From Flavobacteriales bacterium (GTDB lineage Bacteria; Bacteroidota; Bacteroidia; Flavobacteriales_F; PHOS-HE28), in contig JAGFIV010000027.1 of the NCBI GenBank assembly GCA_024103275.1, forward strand, positions 1 through 64,000: a stretch of 64,000 bases of DNA. Reading direction: 5' to 3'. The translations under genes were made by a program, and so were the position numbers. Within the stretch, counting starts at the first letter, position 1, and every line of letters starts with the position of its first letter. The notes beneath the pieces were generated by a model that worked only from the letters and a program-made list of their open reading frames with translations, made no database searches and had not been told where the DNA came from. Shown here in pieces: positions 8,642 to 17,244 of this stretch.

Positions 8642-9934
8642 TCATTTGATCTGTTCCAGGCGTGCGTCCACCATCCGGGTGAGGTGTTCGCGCCATTGGG
8701 TGTTGGTTATGCGCTCCATCACCTCGGCGATGAAGGCGTGCGACATCATGCGCCAGGCCTCGGCCTCGCTCACGCCGCGTGAACGCAGGTAGAAAACGGC
8801 GGCCTCGTCCATGCGGCCCACGGTGCAGCCGTGGCTGCAACGCACGTCATCCGCGTAGATCTCGAGCTCCGGCTTGGAATAGACGCGGGCATTGTCGTCC
8901 TGCAGCACGTTGGCGTTGCGCTGGTAGGCCAGCGTGCGCTGCGCGTCGGGCTTCACGAAGACCTTGCCGTTGAACACGCCCGTGGCGTGGTCCGCCACCA
9001 CGCCTTTGTACAGTTCGTCGCTGGTGCAATCCGGCACGTTGTGGCCGATGTAGGTGTGGTTGTCGCAATGGGCCTTCCCGTTGAGCAGGTATACGCCGTT
9101 GAGCTCGGCGTGGGCCCCCGGACCGTCGAGTTCCACGCGCAGGTCGTTGCGCACCAACGGGCCGTGCAGGGTGGTGGTGTCCACGCTGAAGTGGCCCTTG
9201 GCCGCCACGCGCACGGCATCCAGGCTGATGTCGGCGGGGCCGTCGTCCTCGTTCTGCAACAGGTGCAGGACGAGCTCCGCGCCTTCACCCACGAAGCTCT
9301 CACGCACGCCGTTCACCAGCGACGCGGAGGTATGCCCGATGGTGATGTGCTCATCGATCACCTCCAACGCGGCGCCGCCCTGCATCATGAACAGGTCGCG
9401 GGGCTGGACCAGCACCGGTCGGCCTCCTTCGTCCGCCGTGGTGATCCGCAGGATGTGGACGGGATGCGCCGCCTTGGCGGCCTTGGTGGCCAGGATGATC
9501 AGGCCATCGGTGGGCGCGGCGGTGTTCATGGCCGTGAAGAGGCGGTCGTCCAGCACGGCGGCCTGCCCGTAATGGGCCTTCAGCGGCCCGTGGCCAAGGT
9601 GGTTGGTGATGCTGTCGATCACGATGCCCTTGTGGGCCTTGAGGTCGTCGCTGAGGTCGGTGCGCAGGAAGCCGTTGACGAAGACCACGCGGGTGGCGGG
9701 AAACGGCAGGCGCCGCGGCAATTCCACGCGCACGCCGCCTTGCGGCCTGGTGTAAGGGTCGCGGAAGAGGTGGGCCACCCGCGTGTATTTCCACTGCTCC
9801 GTCCGGCGGTCCGGGACCGGGACCGCCAGAGCCTTGGCATAGCCTTCGGCCGCAAGCGGCCAGGTGCCGTCCTGGATCAGCGGCAACACGGTGGCCTTGG
9901 GTTCCATTAGGGTATCGGTGGTGATGGCATTCAT
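8642..9934 (-). CDS. sufD: Fe-S scaffold complex protein SufD
   Basis: SufD is the partner of SufB in the SufBC2D scaffold. The 430-aa protein has the beta-helical SufB/SufD core and the conserved C-terminal region with CSHGCTVG and AFYLRSRGV-like segments before a terminal helix (FIAEVMERI). SufB and SufD are paralogues. SufD is favoured because the N-terminal region is short, lacks the SufB cysteine signature, and the gene sits between sufC and sufS. The usual sufB is not found elsewhere in the window. Confidence 0.9.
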   Translation of the reverse strand: MNAITTDTLMEPKATVLPLIQDGTWPLAAEGYAKALAVPVPDRRTEQWKYTRVAHLFRDPYTRPQGGVRVELPRRLPFPATRVVFVNGFLRTDLSDDLKAHKGIVIDSITNHLGHGPLKAHYGQAAVLDDRLFTAMNTAAPTDGLIILATKAAKAAHPVHILRITTADEGGRPVLVQPRDLFMMQGGAALEVIDEHITIGHTSASLVNGVRESFVGEGAELVLHLLQNEDDGPADISLDAVRVAAKGHFSVDTTTLHGPLVRNDLRVELDGPGAHAELNGVYLLNGKAHCDNHTYIGHNVPDCTSDELYKGVVADHATGVFNGKVFVKPDAQRTLAYQRNANVLQDDNARVYSKPELEIYADDVRCSHGCTVGRMDEAAVFYLRSRGVSEAEAWRMMSHAFIAEVMERITNTQWREHLTRMVDARLEQIK

Positions 9935-10040
9935 TTTTCAATAGCGATCAACGGGATCGATGTCATGGTCTTTCGGTATCGGTCGTCCAGGTTTTCGTGC
10001 GGCTTCCACGGGTCCCGGGGTTCTGCCCCAACTCCCCGGA

Positions 10041-10080
10041 TCATCCGATCTTCTGATCATCTGATTTCCTGATCGTCTGA
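10041..10080. repeat. Five tandem octamers (consensus TCNTCTGA)
   Basis: The units are TCATCCGA, TCTTCTGA, TCATCTGA, TTTCCTGA and TCGTCTGA, in perfect 8-bp register. They fill part of the 160-bp gap between sufC and sufD. The rest of that gap shows nothing else recognisable. Eight bp is not a codon multiple, so it is non-coding. Confidence 0.85.
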
Positions 10081-10094
10081 TCCCCAACCCCTCT

Positions 10095-10844
<750 letters not shown>

Positions 10845-10875
10845 CTCGTTCCGTATCAGCCCTTGTCGGGCTTAT

Positions 10876-10890
10876 TTAGATTGATTCTAA
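10876..10890. promoter_or_regulatory. Palindromic operator candidate in the sufC leader
   Basis: TTAGA-TTGAT-TCTAA is a perfect 5-bp inverted repeat with a 5-nt spacer, extended by AT-rich flanks. It lies 31 nt before the sufC start and just downstream of the predicted transcription start. Its form is reminiscent of iron- or metal-responsive repressor boxes (DtxR/IdeR or Fur types), but the actual regulator is unknown. Confidence 0.5.
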
Positions 10891-10906
10891 TTCTTCGTTG
10901 GGGCCA

Positions 10907-10937
10907 CAAAGGTAGGCTCCGGCGGGGTGGGCAACAA
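10907..10937 (-). promoter_or_regulatory. Promoter of the suf operon
   Basis: On the minus strand, TTG (10935-10937), a 20-nt spacer and TACCTTTG (10907-10914) match the Bacteroidota TTG-N19/20-TAnnTTTG promoter. The leader to sufC is about 60 nt and carries the palindrome. Confidence 0.8.
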
Positions 10938-11009
10938 GCTCCCCATGGGTTGCCGGGCTGTTTGCCGGGCGCAATCCCATCGGGGTCCGATGATGGCGAC
11001 CTTCGCCCC

Positions 11010-12080
11010 ATGGAAACACTGAAGATCGATTGGGACCGGATCCGCCGGGACTACCCCGGCCTGGAGGGGAAGACCTACCTGGACACCTCCGCGATGGGGC
11101 TGATCGCCCGGCCCACGGCGGAGGCCGGGCAACGGGTGCAGGAAGAGGTGATGGGGCAGGGGTCGCTTCGCGGGATCTGGTGGCAGATGGAAGGCAGGCG
11201 GCAGGTGGGCGCCGAGGTGGCGGCCCAGCTCGGCGGCGACCCGGCCGGCACGGTGCTCTTCCAAAGCTTCACTGCGGGCCTCACGCGGTTGGCCCCCCTG
11301 CTGAAGCACCGCGGGAAGGTGGTGCTGTTTGAGGGCGATTACCCCACGCTGCATGGGCCGTTCACGTGGAACGGCTTCGGCACGGTGATGGTGAGGCCCG
11401 CCGCCGACGGCAGCATCCCCCTGGATGCGCTGGAGGAGGTGCTGCGGCGCGAGAAGCCCGGACTGGTGGCCATCAGCCACGTGCAATGGCTCACCGGATC
11501 CATGGTGCACCTGAAGGCCTTCGGGGAACTGTGCCGCAAGTACGGCGCCTGGTCGGTGGTTGACATCACGCAGTCGTGGTGCCTTGTGCCGATCGACCTT
11601 CGCCACCTGTCCATCGACATCATCGGCAGCAGCGGCTACAAATGGCCTTTGGCGGGCTTCGGCAACGGGTTCTTCCACCTGGCGGAAGGCGTGCGCGAGG
11701 AGCTCGACCGGGAGCACGGGTTCAGTGTGGTGCAAGCCTTGGGCGAGGGCCACATGGATCCGGTGGCGCTGGTGCGGCTCAGCCATGCCCTTCAGCGCTC
11801 CAACAGCTGGGGCGTGGAACCCGCCTTCGGGCGGGTGAAGGAGCTTTGCGGGCGGGCAGTGGTGAAGATCCAGTCCGCGGGCATCCGCGTCCTCCATGGC
11901 ACGGATGCGGGCCACCGCGCGGGTATCCTCATCCTCGAGGGAGACAAGGCAAGGCAGCGGTATTTGGAACAACACGGCTGTCCGACGCAGCTGCGCGGCG
12001 CGGGCCTGCGCATCGGGATCCATTTCTACAACAACGAAGCCGACGTGGACCGTTTCGTGGAGGTGTTGGCCACGTCCTGA
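11010..12080 (+). CDS. Class V aminotransferase-fold PLP enzyme
   Basis: The ATG at 11010 starts a 356-aa protein related to cysteine desulfurases and isopenicillin-N-epimerase-like enzymes. Asp185 and Gln188 in VVDITQSW and the Schiff-base lysine Lys211 in SSGYKW are visible. There is no SufS-type catalytic cysteine loop, so it is not a second desulfurase of that type. It runs divergently from sufC and converges on egtD. Mycobacterial EgtE, the C-S lyase of ergothioneine synthesis, belongs to this same fold, so an EgtE-like role is a reasonable inference but is not shown by sequence alone. Confidence 0.8.
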   Translation: METLKIDWDRIRRDYPGLEGKTYLDTSAMGLIARPTAEAGQRVQEEVMGQGSLRGIWWQMEGRRQVGAEVAAQLGGDPAGTVLFQSFTAGLTRLAPLLKHRGKVVLFEGDYPTLHGPFTWNGFGTVMVRPAADGSIPLDALEEVLRREKPGLVAISHVQWLTGSMVHLKAFGELCRKYGAWSVVDITQSWCLVPIDLRHLSIDIIGSSGYKWPLAGFGNGFFHLAEGVREELDREHGFSVVQALGEGHMDPVALVRLSHALQRSNSWGVEPAFGRVKELCGRAVVKIQSAGIRVLHGTDAGHRAGILILEGDKARQRYLEQHGCPTQLRGAGLRIGIHFYNNEADVDRFVEVLATS

Positions 12081-12137
12081 AGGTCGTACCCGGCCTGTGG
12101 ACACGGCATTGCGACGAATCCGGGATACGCACGGCGG

Positions 12138-13145
12138 TCAATCCCGCCGGGCAAACACGACATCGCTGAACAAGCCCCTGCCGTCGGTGAAGCGCGCCGC
12201 GATCCGTAGGCCCGCATCCTGGGCCAGCGCCCCGATCATCGCATCATCGTACTTCTGGCTCATCTCGGTCTGCACCGCCTCCCATGCCCTGAACCGGAAG
12301 GGCTCACCCTGCCCGGGCAGGTGCACCTCCTGCTGGCAGGTGCTCACCAGAAAGCTCTTGGCCTGGCCGCTCCCGGGATCGTAAACGGGGGCATGGATGA
12401 AGCGTTCCGGGTTGAAGTCCATCCCGAGCTCGCGGTTCATGCGATGCAGCAGGTTCAGGTTGAACGCCCGTGTATGGCCCTCCCGGTCATTGTATGCGCG
12501 CAGGATCATGGCGGGGTCCTTTTTCCGGTCGAAACCCACCAGGAACCGGTCGTCCGGAGCCATCTGGTCCGCCACGCCCTTCAAGAGCACCCGGGCACGC
12601 TCATGGGGCAGGTTGCCGATGTTGGACCCTAGCAACATCACGGCCGTGGGGGTGCCGCGCTCCACGAACCCACGCCTGATCAGCTCGAAGTATTCACCCT
12701 GTTCGCCGCACACGGCCAAGGCGGGCATCTCCCTCCCCAGTGCCAGCTCCAGCCCGCGCAAGGCATGGGCGGAGATGTCCGTGGGGCGGTAGCGCAGCGT
12801 GCGCCCCTCCTGCAGCGCCCGGCGCAGCAGGTGTTTGGTCTTGGCCCCGTCACCCGCCCCCAGTTCGACAAGGTCCAGGCCGTTGCGGCCGCCCGAAAGG
12901 GCCTGCAGCACGTCGGGGGCCTGTTCGCGCAACACCTCGTCCTCGGCACGGGTGACGTAATAGTCCTCACACGCCATGATCTTCTGGAACAGGCGGTCGC
13001 CCTCGGCATCATAGAAGTACCGCGAACTGAGCCGCTTGGGCGAGGTGCCAAGGCCGCTGATGACGTCCTCCCTGAACCGTGTCGCCTCCCTCTCCAGGGA
13101 TAGGTCCCTGGTCCCTGCGGTTCCGATGTCCCCTTGTTGCCTCAT
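12138..13145 (-). CDS. egtD: L-histidine N-alpha-methyltransferase EgtD
   Basis: EgtD trimethylates histidine to hercynine with SAM, the first step of ergothioneine synthesis. The 335-aa length fits the family. The SAM-binding motif ELGAGDGAKT, the DISAHAL segment, the LLGSNIGN loop and the FVGFDRKKDP-like region are recognisable EgtD features. It lies 18 nt downstream of egtB on the same strand, which supports the pathway assignment. Confidence 0.9.
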   Translation of the reverse strand: MRQQGDIGTAGTRDLSLEREATRFREDVISGLGTSPKRLSSRYFYDAEGDRLFQKIMACEDYYVTRAEDEVLREQAPDVLQALSGGRNGLDLVELGAGDGAKTKHLLRRALQEGRTLRYRPTDISAHALRGLELALGREMPALAVCGEQGEYFELIRRGFVERGTPTAVMLLGSNIGNLPHERARVLLKGVADQMAPDDRFLVGFDRKKDPAMILRAYNDREGHTRAFNLNLLHRMNRELGMDFNPERFIHAPVYDPGSGQAKSFLVSTCQQEVHLPGQGEPFRFRAWEAVQTEMSQKYDDAMIGALAQDAGLRIAARFTDGRGLFSDVVFARRD

Positions 13146-13163
13146 GCGGGACGATGACGGCGA

Positions 13164-14360
13164 TCAGCCTTTCGCCAGGCGGATGCCCGTGTATTGCCAG
13201 CGGTGGTAGGGTTGGAAGAAGTTGCGGTACGTGGGCCGTGAGTGGTGGGGCGGCGTGGCCACGGATGCCCCGCGCAGCACCATCTGGTCCACCATGAACT
13301 TGCCATTGTATTCACCCAGCGCCCCCGCCGGTGCCTTGTAGCCGGGATAGGGCAGGTAGCCGCTGTTGGTCCATTCCCAGCGCTGGCCCCAGTGGAACCG
13401 TTCCTGGGCCACCTCCCATTCGGCCTCGGTGGGCAGGCGGAGACCTTTCCATTTCGCATAGGCCGATGCCTCATAGAACGAGATGTGGCTGAGCGGCAAC
13501 GACGGGTCCGCCTTTGCCAAGCCCTGTAGCGTGTAACAGTGCCAAGCACCGTCCACCTGATGCCAATACAGCGGGGCATCCACCCTGTTGCCCTGCACCC
13601 ATTGCCAGCCGTCGCTGTGCCAAAGGTCCACCTGGCCGTACCCGCCGGCCTCCATGAATTCCATGAACTCGCCGTTGGTCACCAGCCTGTCGCTGATGGC
13701 AAAGTCGCGCAGGAAAACCTCGTGGCGCTCCAGCTCATTGTCGTAGCAGAATCCATCGCCCTGGAAACCGATCCGGTGCAGCCCCCCTTTCACCTCGATG
13801 AACCGACCCCCGGGGTTCTCGGCCCGGCCCTCCCCGAACGCACCGTATGGGGGGAAAAGCGGATTGTTGCCCAGGATGTATTTCAGGTCGGTGACCAACA
13901 GCTCCTGGTGCTGTTCCTCGTGGTTGAGCCCCACGTTGAGGATGTACAAGACCTCCTCGTTTGGCAGGCCCTTTGCCAGGAGACCCTCCATGGCCCTGTC
14001 CACGTGGGCCCGGTATGCATGGACCTCCTTCAGCGTGGGGCGCGACAGGTTGCCGCGGTTGGCACGCAGTACGTGCTTGCCTACCGTTTCGTAGTAGCTG
14101 TTGAACAGGTAGGCCATGTCGGGGTTGAAGAGCTTGTAGCCCGGAAGTTTCGACAGGATGAACTGCTCAAAGAACCATGTGACGTGCGCCAGGTGCCACT
14201 TCGGCGGTGACACGAACTCCACGGGCTGCACCACGTGGTCCTCCACGGCAAGGGGCTCGCAAAGCCGCATGGACCGGGCGCGGACGGTCCTGTACCGTTC
14301 AATAAGGTCCGCAGCCGTCGTGATCCTTTCTTCCGATGCTGTTCCTTTCACTGCTGGCAT
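13164..14360 (-). CDS. egtB: Ergothioneine-type sulfoxide synthase EgtB
   Basis: EgtB is a non-heme iron enzyme that joins hercynine to a thiol (gamma-glutamylcysteine or cysteine) with oxygen. The ATG at 14360 gives 398 aa; the frame is open far upstream but conservation starts here. The N-terminal DinB-like half has WHLAH (His56/His59) and the HxxxH pair His147/His151 (NHEEQHQE), the iron-ligand pattern. The C-terminal half is a formylglycine-generating-enzyme-like fold ending in FFQPYHRWQYTGIRLAKG. No egtA or egtC is nearby, so a cysteine-using variant is possible. Confidence 0.9.
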   Translation of the reverse strand: MPAVKGTASEERITTAADLIERYRTVRARSMRLCEPLAVEDHVVQPVEFVSPPKWHLAHVTWFFEQFILSKLPGYKLFNPDMAYLFNSYYETVGKHVLRANRGNLSRPTLKEVHAYRAHVDRAMEGLLAKGLPNEEVLYILNVGLNHEEQHQELLVTDLKYILGNNPLFPPYGAFGEGRAENPGGRFIEVKGGLHRIGFQGDGFCYDNELERHEVFLRDFAISDRLVTNGEFMEFMEAGGYGQVDLWHSDGWQWVQGNRVDAPLYWHQVDGAWHCYTLQGLAKADPSLPLSHISFYEASAYAKWKGLRLPTEAEWEVAQERFHWGQRWEWTNSGYLPYPGYKAPAGALGEYNGKFMVDQMVLRGASVATPPHHSRPTYRNFFQPYHRWQYTGIRLAKG

Positions 14361-14440
14361 GACGGGAACAATACAAATCGCCAGCCGCAATGTTCGCGGG
14401 CGGCCGTCCCCGGGGCACCGTGCCCGCAAGGCCATGCTTG

Positions 14441-15685
14441 CTACACTGCCTCCAAGGCCCGCGCGATATCGTGGATCAGGTCGTCGGGGTGCTCCACGCC
14501 CACGCTGAGGCGCACCAGAGCGCTGGTGATGCCCAGCTTCCCGCGCTCGCCGGGGTCCACGCCGATGTGCGTCATGGTGGCCGGATGTTCGGCGAGGGAT
14601 TCGGTGCTGCCCAGGCTCACCGCCAGTTTTACCAGTTTCAGGGCATTGAGGAACCGGAACGCCTCGGGTTCCCCGCCCTTCACCTCGAAGGAGAGCATGG
14701 CGCCCGCACTCAGGCATTGGTTCCGGAAGATGGCCTGTTGGGCGGGGTCGTCCATGTGTCCGAGGTAGTGGAGCCGGGTCACCTTGGGATGCCCTTTCAG
14801 GAAGGCGGCCACCGCCTCCGCACCCCGGGCCTGCGCCTCCATGCGCACCTTCAGGGTTTCCAGGCTGCGCAGCATCAGCCAGCAGGTCCACGGACCCGCC
14901 ATGGACCCCAGGAAGCTGCGCATGCCCTTCAGGCGGCCGATCAATGCCTCACTGCCCAGGCAGGCCCCGGCGATCAGGTCGCTATGCCCGCCGATGTACT
15001 TGGTGGCCGAGTACAGCACCAGGTCGGCACCCTGCTTCAGCGGGTGCTGCCACAGCGGTCCCATGTAGGTATTGTCCACCGCCACCAGCACTTGCTTTTC
15101 CGCGGTGCTGAACGCCTTGGCCGCGCGGCCCGCGTTGGCGATGTCGATCAGGATGTTGGTGGGGTTGGCGGGCGTCTCCACATAGATCATCCTCAGTTTA
15201 TCCGCTTTGCCGCTGTTCCGGATGATTTCCGCCAGATGGTCCTGCTCCCACGGGTAGAACCCCATCACCTCGATGCCGAAGCGCGGCAGGATCTCCTTGA
15301 TGAAATGGTCGGTGCCGCCATAGACCGGGTTGCTGAACAGCAACAGGTCGCCCGGCGAAAGGAATTCCATGAGCGTGGTGGTGATGGCGCTCATCCCGCT
15401 TTCGAACACGGCGCAGTCCCCGGCCCCCTCCCACAGGCATAGGCGGTCCTCCAGGATCTCCATGTTCGGGTTGTTCAGGCGGCTGTAGATCAGCCCCATC
15501 TCCTCGCCTTCGGCCTTTTCGCGCAGGCCGTAGGCCACCTCGAAGAATGCCTTGCCATGCTCCGCCTTGTCGAACACGAACGTGCTGGTCTGGAAGATCG
15601 GGCTCTTGACGGCCCCTTGGCTGAGCTCCGGCTTGTAGCCGAAGCTCATCATCAGGCTCTCGGGATGGAACTTATGGTCGGACAT
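14441..15685 (-). CDS. Cys/Met metabolism PLP enzyme (cystathionine gamma-synthase/lyase family)
   Basis: This 414-aa protein belongs to the trans-sulfuration PLP family. YSRLNNPN (67-74), the PLP-stacking and phosphate-binding segments ESGMSA, Asp204 in VDNTY, and Lys229 in SATKYIGGHSD are all present. The family includes cystathionine gamma-synthase, cystathionine gamma-lyase, O-acetylhomoserine sulfhydrylase and methionine gamma-lyase; the sequence alone does not decide. It lies 80 bp upstream of egtB on the same strand, so it may be co-transcribed and act in sulfur supply or in C-S bond cleavage. Confidence 0.88.
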   Translation of the reverse strand: MSDHKFHPESLMMSFGYKPELSQGAVKSPIFQTSTFVFDKAEHGKAFFEVAYGLREKAEGEEMGLIYSRLNNPNMEILEDRLCLWEGAGDCAVFESGMSAITTTLMEFLSPGDLLLFSNPVYGGTDHFIKEILPRFGIEVMGFYPWEQDHLAEIIRNSGKADKLRMIYVETPANPTNILIDIANAGRAAKAFSTAEKQVLVAVDNTYMGPLWQHPLKQGADLVLYSATKYIGGHSDLIAGACLGSEALIGRLKGMRSFLGSMAGPWTCWLMLRSLETLKVRMEAQARGAEAVAAFLKGHPKVTRLHYLGHMDDPAQQAIFRNQCLSAGAMLSFEVKGGEPEAFRFLNALKLVKLAVSLGSTESLAEHPATMTHIGVDPGERGKLGITSALVRLSVGVEHPDDLIHDIARALEAV

Positions 15686-15694
15686 GCTGCTAAG

Positions 15695-16246
15695 CTATCC
15701 TTGCGCCACCGATGCAACAATGATTTTTTCACACCTGTTCCGCCCCCGCTTCACGGCATCAAGGGCTTCGCGCAGCCATTGCGTGTCGCCCAGCGCCGGC
15801 ACAATGGCCGGGGCCAGTGCGCGCAGGGGCTTGTACAGGACGGACGCATCCAATGTGTCGCGCGGCACCAGTCCGGAAACCTCGGCACGCGCCAGCAGGA
15901 TGTTGAGCACCACGCTAAGCACGAATGCGGCCCGCAACAAGCCGAAGAAGCACCCGGCCACCTTGTTGGGCAGGCCGAGCATGGCCAGGTCCATCGCCTT
16001 GGTGATCAACTTGGCCAATAGATGCACGGCCACCAACACGCCGATGAAGGTGACCAGGAAGGAGATCACCTCGTGCTGCGGGTCCAGACCGATCCATCCC
16101 GCCACGCGGGCGTTGTAGCGCGATGCCGCCCAGATGCCCGCCACCAGGGCCACCAGCGAAGCGATCTCCACCACGAAACCGCGGAAAAAGCCCCGCACGG
16201 CGGCAGCCGCCAACAGCGCCATCATCACCCAATCGAGCCAGTTCAT
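15695..16246 (-). CDS. cvpA: CvpA family membrane protein
   Basis: The start ATG 16246 gives a 183-aa protein opening MNWLDWVMMALL, typical of CvpA. There are about four hydrophobic segments in the first 130 residues and the conserved RGFFRGFVVEIASL region at its N-terminal end. CvpA-family proteins are inner-membrane proteins linked to colicin V production and envelope stress, with poorly defined function. A -7-like box TACACTTG (16252-16259) sits only 5 nt before the ATG. Confidence 0.85.
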   Translation of the reverse strand: MNWLDWVMMALLAAAAVRGFFRGFVVEIASLVALVAGIWAASRYNARVAGWIGLDPQHEVISFLVTFIGVLVAVHLLAKLITKAMDLAMLGLPNKVAGCFFGLLRAAFVLSVVLNILLARAEVSGLVPRDTLDASVLYKPLRALAPAIVPALGDTQWLREALDAVKRGRNRCEKIIVASVAQG

Positions 16247-16306
16247 CCGGACAAGTGTAAGCAAGGCTGCAGGATGCCTGTTCCCCGGTCAGCCGCATTT
16301 GCACCC

Positions 16307-16346
16307 TTGGCAAATTGGCAAATTGCTTCACTGGCAAATTGGCAAA
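16307..16346. repeat. Five tandem octamers (TTGGCAAA)
   Basis: Units are TTGGCAAA, TTGGCAAA, TTGCTTCA (degenerate), CTGGCAAA and TTGGCAAA in exact 8-bp register. They lie in the gap between cvpA and the divergent 119-aa gene. Confidence 0.88.
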
Positions 16347-16369
16347 TTCCCCACCCCTTCCCCACCTCC

Positions 16370-16377
16370 TACCTTTG
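16370..16377 (+). promoter_or_regulatory. -7 promoter element
   Basis: TACCTTTG matches TAnnTTTG exactly and ends 12 nt before the ATG at 16390. No -33 TTG at standard spacing is present. Confidence 0.55.
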
Positions 16378-16389
16378 CCGACCTGTCCC

Positions 16390-16749
16390 ATGGCCTTGGC
16401 GCATCCCACTGACACGGACGTTGACCTGGTGTTTGACACCCGGTGGCGCAATCTGGCGGCCCGCTTGGAAAAGCGCTTCGAGATGCCGATGGACCTGGAC
16501 GGCATCCTTTTCCTGATCGGGGTTCAAGAGCTGGGACAGGGAGGCCGTGTGTTCACCAAGGACGAAAAGGTGGGGCTGATGCACATCGCGGTCTCCGTGC
16601 TGCTGGCACGCTACGGCTACTACCGGGAGGTGCGCCGCGATGCCGACGGCTGGCCGCACTTTGAGCGTGTGAAGGACCTGCCCCGGATCAGCGGCAAGCA
16701 ACAGGAACACTTGCTGAAAGAGGCCATCCTGGCCTATTTCGGGGAATAA
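16390..16749 (+). CDS. Conserved hypothetical protein, 119 aa
   Basis: This is a soluble acidic/basic mixed protein with no signal peptide or membrane segment. It begins MALAHPTDTDVDLVFDT and contains DGILFLIGVQELGQG and a helix-rich C-terminal half ending LLKEAILAYFGE. I recognise the general type as a small Bacteroidota-conserved protein without known function. The start is set by the -7 box 12 nt upstream. The longer frame includes the repeat and is unlikely to be coding. Confidence 0.75.
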   Translation: MALAHPTDTDVDLVFDTRWRNLAARLEKRFEMPMDLDGILFLIGVQELGQGGRVFTKDEKVGLMHIAVSVLLARYGYYREVRRDADGWPHFERVKDLPRISGKQQEHLLKEAILAYFGE

Positions 16750-16780
16750 GGACGGCACTGCGCCAAGACGCACCGCCGGG

Positions 16781-17164
16781 CTAGAAGACCACCTTCAGCT
16801 TCACCGTCTCCTCGTTGGTCTGCTCCTCCTCGATGCGGATGATGCCTTCGCCCACCAGGGAATCCTTCTTCGCAAGGATGTCCAACACGGCAAACCCGGC
16901 CTGGCCGCGCTTGTAGAATTCCGAGTAGTCGAACTCCACGCGGCCGTTGGACCCGGTGGTGCCTTCCTTGGTCAGGCGGGAGAAATCCGCCTGCAAGGGT
17001 TGCACGGGGTTGGCGTACAGCTTCACATAGGCGCCCGAAACCACGGCACCCGCCGTGTCCAGCACCGTGATCACGGCCTTGGTGTCCTTCTCTTTCTTGC
17101 AGGAGGAAAGCCCCGAACCAAGGATGAGAAGAAGCAATGCTGCAAGAAGGGCCTTGAAGGGCAT
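16781..17164 (-). CDS. Small lipoprotein with a carboxypeptidase-regulatory-like beta domain
   Basis: The 127-aa product has a lipoprotein signal (LLLLILGSGLSSC, Cys22 as the acylation site) followed by KKEKD. The mature part, VITVLDTAGAVVSGAYVKLY and SNGRVEFDY, looks like a single Ig/carboxypeptidase-regulatory-like beta sandwich common in Bacteroidota outer membrane lipoproteins. Function is unknown. It is divergent from the cyclophilin gene. Confidence 0.8.
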   Translation of the reverse strand: MPFKALLAALLLLILGSGLSSCKKEKDTKAVITVLDTAGAVVSGAYVKLYANPVQPLQADFSRLTKEGTTGSNGRVEFDYSEFYKRGQAGFAVLDILAKKDSLVGEGIIRIEEEQTNEETVKLKVVF

Positions 17165-17180
17165 GGGCGGGTGTGTTGGT

Positions 17181-17188
17181 TACTTTTG
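17181..17188 (+). promoter_or_regulatory. -7 element upstream of the cyclophilin gene
   Basis: TACTTTTG matches TAnnTTTG and lies 56 nt before the ATG at 17245, in the divergent region with the lipoprotein gene. Confidence 0.45.
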
Positions 17189-17244
17189 GCCGCTTCGCTG
17201 CGGCGTGGTCGCGGCGCAAGGAGCCAAAAATACGTTTTCAGGCG

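Noticed and set aside
10041-10080. Octamer repeats as a CRISPR array
   Set aside because: Units are contiguous without spacers, only 8 bp long, and no cas genes are present.
11010-12080. Class V enzyme as a second SufS
   Set aside because: The catalytic cysteine loop of SufS is missing and the gene is divergent from the suf operon.
14361-14891. N-terminal extension of egtB up to 14891
   Set aside because: The extension lacks similarity to EgtB, overlaps the PLP enzyme gene on the same strand, and the family N-terminus fits ATG 14360.
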